DNA of 64,000 nt from Halocalculus aciditolerans. GTDB taxonomy: Archaea > Halobacteriota > Halobacteria > Halobacteriales > Halobacteriaceae. The notes beneath the pieces were generated by a model. It was not told the origin of the DNA. It made no database searches and worked only from the letters and a program-made list of their open reading frames with translations. A program made the position numbers and the translations under genes. Below are positions 59,754 to 64,000 of the stretch, piece after piece. Within the stretch, counting starts at the first letter, position 1. Every line of letters starts with the position of its first letter. The DNA lies in the NCBI RefSeq assembly GCF_014647475.1, contig NZ_BMPG01000004.1:124001-188000 (forward strand), in the 5' to 3' direction.

Positions 59754-60953
59754 TCAGTCGCCGGCGGAGGCGTGGCCGGCGCTGGCGTTCGCGCGGAGGC
59801 CGTCGCGGATGTCGCTGCCGCGGACGAGGAGGTAGAGGGTGCCGGCGAGGACGACGGCGGCGGCGAGGTAGAAGGGGGTGGCGAGGCCGTAGGTCTGACC
59901 GAGGTAGCCGGCGAGAACGGGGGCGACGGCCGCGCCCGCCCAGCGCAGGCAGTTGTAGGCGGCGGAGGAGACAGCGCGAGAGTGCGGGCTGGACTCGATG
60001 GCGAGCGTGGTGAAGAGGGCGTTGGCGACGCCGCAGCAGACGCCGGAGAGGACGATGACGGCGAGGAGAGCGGTTGTGCCGACGGTGAGGCCGGCGGCGG
60101 CGAGGACGGCCATCATGCCGACGAGGGTGCCGCCGAGGGTGGGGATTTCGCCGAACCGGCGGATGAGGGCGGTGGAGAGAAAGACGGAGGAGACGGCGAC
60201 GAGCGCGCCCCACGCGAAGTAGACGACGCCGAGTTGGACGCTGGTGAGGTCGGCGACGGTGAGCGGCGAGTAGGCGAGGATGGTGAAGAAGCCGAAGGAG
60301 TAGGTGAGGCCGACGAGGGCGTTCGTGCGGAGGGCGTCGGAGCGGTAGCCGGCGAGGACGTCGCGGACGGTCTGTTTCTCCTCACGGGTTTCGGGGTCGG
60401 AGACGGTGGCGTAGGTGGTGAGGAAGCCGACGGCCATGAGGACGGCGGTGCCGAAGAAGGGGATGCGCCAGGAGGCGGAGCCGAGGACGCCGCCGAGGAG
60501 GGGGCCGGCGGCGATGCCGAGGCCGAGCGCGGCCTCGTAGAGGAGGATGGCTTCGGCGACCTCGGTGGAGAGGCCGACGATGATGGCGAGCGCGGTGCTG
60601 GTGAAGAGGGCGTTCCCGAAGCCCCAGCCGCCGCGGAGGACGGCGAGCGCGAGGACGTCCGGGGCGAGCCCGCAGAGCGCGGCGAAGCCGGCGACGAGCG
60701 CCATGCCGAGGAGGACCGTGTTCTTGCTGCCGATGCGCGTGGAGAGCGCGCCGGAGACGAGCATGGCGAGCGCCATCACGAGGATGTAGCTGCTGAAGAG
60801 GAGTTCGACCATCGCGTGGGACGCGCCCATCTGCTGTCCGATCTTCGGGAGGATGGGGTCGACGACGCCGATGCCGAGGAAGGCGACGAACGTCGCGAAG
60901 GCGGTGGCGAGGACGGGGGTCGGGTAGGCGTCGAGCCGGCCGGTCAGGGACAC
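59754..60953 (-). CDS. MFS transporter
   Basis: 399 residues, twelve hydrophobic segments. Motif A-like GALSTRIGSKNTVLLGM near residue 67, and GRxxD-like elements in loop 2-3; AALGLGIAAGPLLGGVLG near 142 is the antiporter motif C type. It begins MSLTGRLDAYPTPVLATAFATFVAFLGIGVVDPILP. The substrate is probably a drug or small metabolite, not identifiable. It is monocistronic, 105 bp from the GAPDH stop. Confidence 0.9.
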   Translation of the reverse strand: MSLTGRLDAYPTPVLATAFATFVAFLGIGVVDPILPKIGQQMGASHAMVELLFSSYILVMALAMLVSGALSTRIGSKNTVLLGMALVAGFAALCGLAPDVLALAVLRGGWGFGNALFTSTALAIIVGLSTEVAEAILLYEAALGLGIAAGPLLGGVLGSASWRIPFFGTAVLMAVGFLTTYATVSDPETREEKQTVRDVLAGYRSDALRTNALVGLTYSFGFFTILAYSPLTVADLTSVQLGVVYFAWGALVAVSSVFLSTALIRRFGEIPTLGGTLVGMMAVLAAAGLTVGTTALLAVIVLSGVCCGVANALFTTLAIESSPHSRAVSSAAYNCLRWAGAAVAPVLAGYLGQTYGLATPFYLAAAVVLAGTLYLLVRGSDIRDGLRANASAGHASAGD

Positions 60954-61058
60954 GAGAACATCACTACCGGTGGGGAGGTCGCGGAGGGGTAAACGACCGG
61001 CGAACAGCGGAGGCGTGTTCCGGGACCGACAGGGACCAGTAGGCGCGTTTACTTCGGG

Positions 61059-62084
61059 TTACTCGCCGCCGAGGTCGACGCCCATGGCCTGGTTGGTGGT
61101 GCGGACGCTCTCTTCGGCCGTGGTGTCGGCGTCGGTGACGGCGCGGATGGCGTCGACGTTCTCCGGGACGACGTCGGACTCCTGGTGGATGGCTTCGAAG
61201 AGGTAGAGGTCGCGGCCTTCGGTGTTGACGGACTCCGTCCAGACGGCGTTCTCCCAGACGTCGCCGCGGGGGCGGCCGCGGTCCATCGCGTACTCCTTCG
61301 CGTCCGCGGTGGTCTCGATGCCCAGCGAGTCGTCGATGAGCCAGAGGCGGGGTTCGCCGCGGAGGGCGTCGCGGACGGCCTCGGCGTCGACGTCCTCGGC
61401 GAGCGTGACGTTCACGGAGTGCATGTGCATGAGGGTCGCGGGGACCTTGAGGCCGAGCGTGTCGATGTCGACGTCGGGGATGACGGTGTTGACGTCGGGG
61501 CCGTGGTGGCTCGGGACGGTGATGGGGTCGGGGACGATGTCGTTGATGGGGCCGCGGTCGCTCTGCGTGGGGTCGCCGCCGCGGCGGACGAGGGTCGCGC
61601 GGACTTTCTCCACGCCGAACTGTTCTTTCAGGGGCGTGATGAGGCGGGAGAGCCCGGTGGTGTTACAGGAGACGACGCGGACGTGGTCGGCGTCGCGCGC
61701 GGCGTCGAAGTTCGCGCGAGCGTTGAAGGAGACGTCGGCGACCTCCGCGTCCTCGCCGCCCTGGTAGAGCGCGGGCGTGTCGTACTCCTCGTAGAGCGCG
61801 CGGTTCTCCGCGCCGACACCGGAGGGCGTGGCGTCGACGACGACGTCGCTCTGCGCGACGAGCTCGTCGACGAGGCCGGCGGTCTCCAGCCCCGACTCCG
61901 CGAACTGGTGCGCGCGGTCCTCGATGGCGGCGTAGAGGTCGTAGCCGCGCTCGACGGCCTGTTCGGCTTCGAAGTTCGGCCGCGTCTTCGCGACGCCGAC
62001 GACCTCCATATCCGGCTGGTCGCGGACGGCGTCCGCGACGCGCTTCCCGATAGTCCCGTATCCGTTGATGCCGACGCGAATCAT
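61059..62084 (-). CDS. gap: Type II glyceraldehyde-3-phosphate dehydrogenase
   Basis: 341 residues, archaeal type. NAD(P) motif [20 protein letters not shown] at residues 1-20, catalytic Cys in [10 protein letters not shown] near 140, DxPSG-like DATPSGVG near 78 and [12 protein letters not shown] near 194. It works in the lower (gluconeogenic) Embden-Meyerhof direction in haloarchaea, oxidising or forming 1,3-bisphosphoglycerate. A hairpin GGAACTCC/GGAGTCC lies just upstream of the start. Confidence 0.95.
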   Translation of the reverse strand: MIRVGINGYGTIGKRVADAVRDQPDMEVVGVAKTRPNFEAEQAVERGYDLYAAIEDRAHQFAESGLETAGLVDELVAQSDVVVDATPSGVGAENRALYEEYDTPALYQGGEDAEVADVSFNARANFDAARDADHVRVVSCNTTGLSRLITPLKEQFGVEKVRATLVRRGGDPTQSDRGPINDIVPDPITVPSHHGPDVNTVIPDVDIDTLGLKVPATLMHMHSVNVTLAEDVDAEAVRDALRGEPRLWLIDDSLGIETTADAKEYAMDRGRPRGDVWENAVWTESVNTEGRDLYLFEAIHQESDVVPENVDAIRAVTDADTTAEESVRTTNQAMGVDLGGE

Positions 62085-62451
62085 ACGCGGAACTCCTCAC
62101 GGAGTCCGGTTAACGGTTTCGAGAACGTGTCTGAAAGAGTAACTACTGGGAGAGTGAACGACTGGGGCCACCGACGGCGGAGCCTACGAGGAGAGTCCAA
62201 GCAGGCGAACGCTCCGAGCTAGAGATTCATCGTGGATGACGCGCTATCACTAGCTGAACAACGATGTCGAACACCCGTGACGAGGCTCCGAACGGCCACC
62301 ACTCGCACAAAGCGCCGTCGTCCGTTCGGTCGCTACTGCGCCGAATCAGGTTCAAGCCGCCGCGTTCGTCCGAAACGCCGGACGAGTAACGCCGAGTCTG
62401 CGTCTTCGCGAGACGGTAAGGGCTAACTAGCGGCCGAGAGAACTCTGTGGT
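62085..62451. other. 367-bp spacer between divergent genes
   Basis: It holds both divergent promoters. Apart from a short imperfect hairpin just before the GAPDH ATG (62092-62110) I see no RNA gene or supported open frame. A minus-strand frame of about 70 residues runs from here but has no domain and no start. Confidence 0.4.
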
Positions 62452-63396
62452 ATGACGACGCTCGCGGAGGCGGCGGAGACGGCGGTCGTACAGTGCCTCG
62501 GGCTCGAAGCGGGCGAGTCCTGCGTGGTCGTGACGGACGACACGCGCGAGGCTATCGGCGAGGCGCTCTACGAGGTCGCGTCGGGGATTACGGGCGAGGC
62601 GAGCATCATTCGGTATCCGCCGGGGGCGCAGCACGGGTCGGAGCCGCCCGCGCCGGTCGCGGCGGCGATGCGGGACGCGGACGTGTTTCTCGCGCCGACG
62701 ACGAAGAGCCTGAGTCACACGCGCGCTCGCTCGAAGGCGAGCGAAGCGGGAGCGCGCGGTGCGACCCTCCCCGGCATCACGGAGGAGGTTTTCACGGCCG
62801 GTCTCGACGCGGATTACGCGGCGATTCGCCGGCACTGCGCGGACGTCCTCGAACAGGTCGAGGGAGCGGAGGAGGTCCGCGTGACGACGGAGTCGGGGAC
62901 GGACATCACCTTCGAACCGGGCGAGCGCGAGTGGCTCCAGGACACCGGGATGGTGCACGAGCCCGGCGACTTCTCCAACCTTCCGGCGGGCGAGGTGTTC
63001 GTCGCGCCGGCGGACGCGAACGGCACGTACGTCGTCGACGGGACGATGATGCCGCACGGCCGCCTCCGCGGGGAGAAGCTCCGGTTCGACGTCGAGGACG
63101 GCTACGTGACGGGTATCTCGGACCCGGACATCCGCCAGCAGGTCGAGGACGCCGCGGACGAAGTCGGTGACGCGGCGTACAATCTCGCGGAGCTCGGCAT
63201 CGGGACGAACGTCGCCGTCACCGAGCTCGTGGGGAGCGTCCTCCTCGACGAGAAGGCCGCCGGCACGGTGCACATCGCCATCGGCGACGACGCGGGCATC
63301 GGCGGCGACACCGACGCCCCCCTCCACCTCGACGGCATCATCGAGGAGCCGACCGTCTACGCGGACGGCGAGGTCGTGCGGCTCCCCGAGCCGTAG
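62452..63396 (+). CDS. M29-like leucyl aminopeptidase
   Basis: 314 residues, a compact relative of thermophilic aminopeptidases (M29/AmpS). TTESGTDITFEPGEREWLQDTG near 142-163, NLPAGEVFVAPADANGTYVVDGTM near 176-199 and AELGIGTNVAV near 247 are typical; the expected zinc ligands (Glu and His) include GTVHIAIGDD near 276. The N-terminal half is shorter than the classic M29. It should release N-terminal residues from peptides. Confidence 0.85.
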   Translation: MTTLAEAAETAVVQCLGLEAGESCVVVTDDTREAIGEALYEVASGITGEASIIRYPPGAQHGSEPPAPVAAAMRDADVFLAPTTKSLSHTRARSKASEAGARGATLPGITEEVFTAGLDADYAAIRRHCADVLEQVEGAEEVRVTTESGTDITFEPGEREWLQDTGMVHEPGDFSNLPAGEVFVAPADANGTYVVDGTMMPHGRLRGEKLRFDVEDGYVTGISDPDIRQQVEDAADEVGDAAYNLAELGIGTNVAVTELVGSVLLDEKAAGTVHIAIGDDAGIGGDTDAPLHLDGIIEEPTVYADGEVVRLPEP

Positions 63397-63444
63397 ACCT
63401 CGGAACAGTAAACGGGAGGAGCGACCCTCGACCGAGCGTCACGG

Positions 63445-63505
63445 CTCGGTTCGGCGGACGGGTCAGTCGCAGTGTGGCCCGGTTCGGCGGACGGGTCACT
63501 CGGCG
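63445..63505 (+). repeat. Two-unit tandem array, period 33 bp
   Basis: Units begin at 63445 (CTCGGTTCGGCGGACGGGTC) and 63478 (CCCGGTTCGGCGGACGGGTC), 48 nt after the aminopeptidase stop, same orientation. The match covers at least 20 bp with one difference. Confidence 0.65.
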
Positions 63506-63705
63506 GTGTTGGTCTCGTGGAGAATCGGGGCGGGTGGGCTGTTCCGGGGTGGTTCGGTCGGAGACAGCCGAGTTCGTACTCCCCCTCTGGACCGAAACGC
63601 GCGAGTCGACCCTCCCCCCTACGGGAGTCAAGATCCACGCGTGCCGGTCCACCCGGTAGTTGGGGTCCTGCACCGATACCGCTTTTACTTGGTCCACCAA
63701 CGGCT

Positions 63706-64000
63706 TTAAGAGTAGTCGGGGGCGCGGAGGGTGTTGTCGACGAGCGTGCGGATGGCGCGGCGGAGGCGTTCGGTGACCGCCTGGTCGGAGACGCCGAGTT
63801 CGTCGGCGAGATCCTGCGTGGAGATGCGGCGGGGGATGTCGTAGTAGCCGCGGTCGCGGGCGAGGAGGAGCGTCTCGTACTGGGGGTCTGAGAGGCCGTA
63901 CCACGGGCCGGCTTCGGGGCGCGTCGGGTTGTAGAGGCCGCAGACCTCGAAGTCGATGCCGGCGTCCTCGCAGCGGTCGGCGAACGCCGAGAGCGCGTCG
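63706..64000 (-). CDS. Bacterio-opsin activator-type HTH regulator, 3' part
   Basis: The frame runs off the right edge; 97 residues of the C terminus are visible. EVCGLYNPTRPEAGPWYGLSDPQYETLLLARDRGYYDIP, followed by a helix-turn-helix (STQDLADELGVSDQAVTERL) and RRAIRTLVDNTLRAPDYS, are the HTH-10 (Bat-type) signature found only in haloarchaea. It should regulate transcription; the sensor half is outside the window. Nothing nearby identifies its target. Confidence 0.9.
   Translation of the reverse strand, partial: DALSAFADRCEDAGIDFEVCGLYNPTRPEAGPWYGLSDPQYETLLLARDRGYYDIPRRISTQDLADELGVSDQAVTERLRRAIRTLVDNTLRAPDYS

Noticed and set aside
62085-62451. Possible transposase remnant in a minus-strand frame of the spacer
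   Set aside because: I could not match it to any transposase motif and no terminal repeats are present.

Overview
The window is chromosomal DNA of a halophilic archaeon (class Halobacteria). The evidence is a GC content I judge by eye to be near 68-70%, acidic Asp/Glu-rich proteins, TATA boxes 25-30 nt upstream of starts with almost no leader, and a set of archaeal genes: aIF2-beta, L10e, Sec61-beta, the SUI1 factor, RLI/ABCE1, archaemetzincin, ThiDN/Thi4 and coenzyme F420 genes. Genus cannot be fixed from the sequence alone.

Layout. 1-5.4 kb: end of a YeiH-type membrane protein, aconitase, RimI, a conserved uncharacterised pair, a Nudix hydrolase and a rhodanese. 5.5-10.4 kb: SUI1 factor and a MoxR - DUF58 - transglutaminase operon. 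10.4-14.8 kb: F420 genes cofE and mer, a Nudix/eIF2B-like fusion, a D-2-hydroxyacid dehydrogenase. 14.8-25.9 kb: PAS histidine kinase, EngB, SIMPL lipoprotein, TIGR00341 membrane protein, Nog1-like GTPase, two tandem beta-propeller-like paralogues, a pdxT - DUF151 - hisE operon, small zinc proteins, archaemetzincin. 25.9-34 kb: HAD phosphatase, F420:NADP oxidoreductase, Thi4 with a collapsed thiDN remnant, thioredoxin, Sec61-beta, cold-shock protein, RLI, SAM hydrolase. 34-41 kb: an orphan ABC ATPase, PIN-ATPase, HicBA, an ABC exporter, DUF192, tRNA-Val.

41.27-46.40 kb is an integrated element of 5,106 bp in tRNA-Phe. A perfect 23-bp repeat of the tRNA 3' end bounds it. It carries a tyrosine integrase, a short operon ending in an archaeo-eukaryotic type primase-polymerase, and a very AT-rich gene for an unknown polytopic membrane protein. 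Three copies of a bipartite repeat divide the element into modules: two copies in direct orientation flank the AT-rich gene, and two facing copies flank the replication operon. This is the most novel part of the window.

46.5-64 kb returns to core chromosome: CMD and DoxX proteins, several small haloarchaeal unknowns, a HerA-like ATPase, a flavin monooxygenase, an ATP-grasp ligase, aIF2-beta, MscS, L10e, RimK-like ligase, a Tat-exported multicopper oxidase, Hsp20, an MFS transporter, type II GAPDH, an M29-like aminopeptidase and the end of a bacterio-opsin-activator type regulator.

Non-coding patterns recur. Degenerate 31-34-bp tandem units beginning CCGG lie just downstream of at least five genes, always in the gene's own orientation. 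One 345-bp gap holds four perfect hairpins. tRNA T-arm-like inverted repeats lie beyond both tRNA genes.
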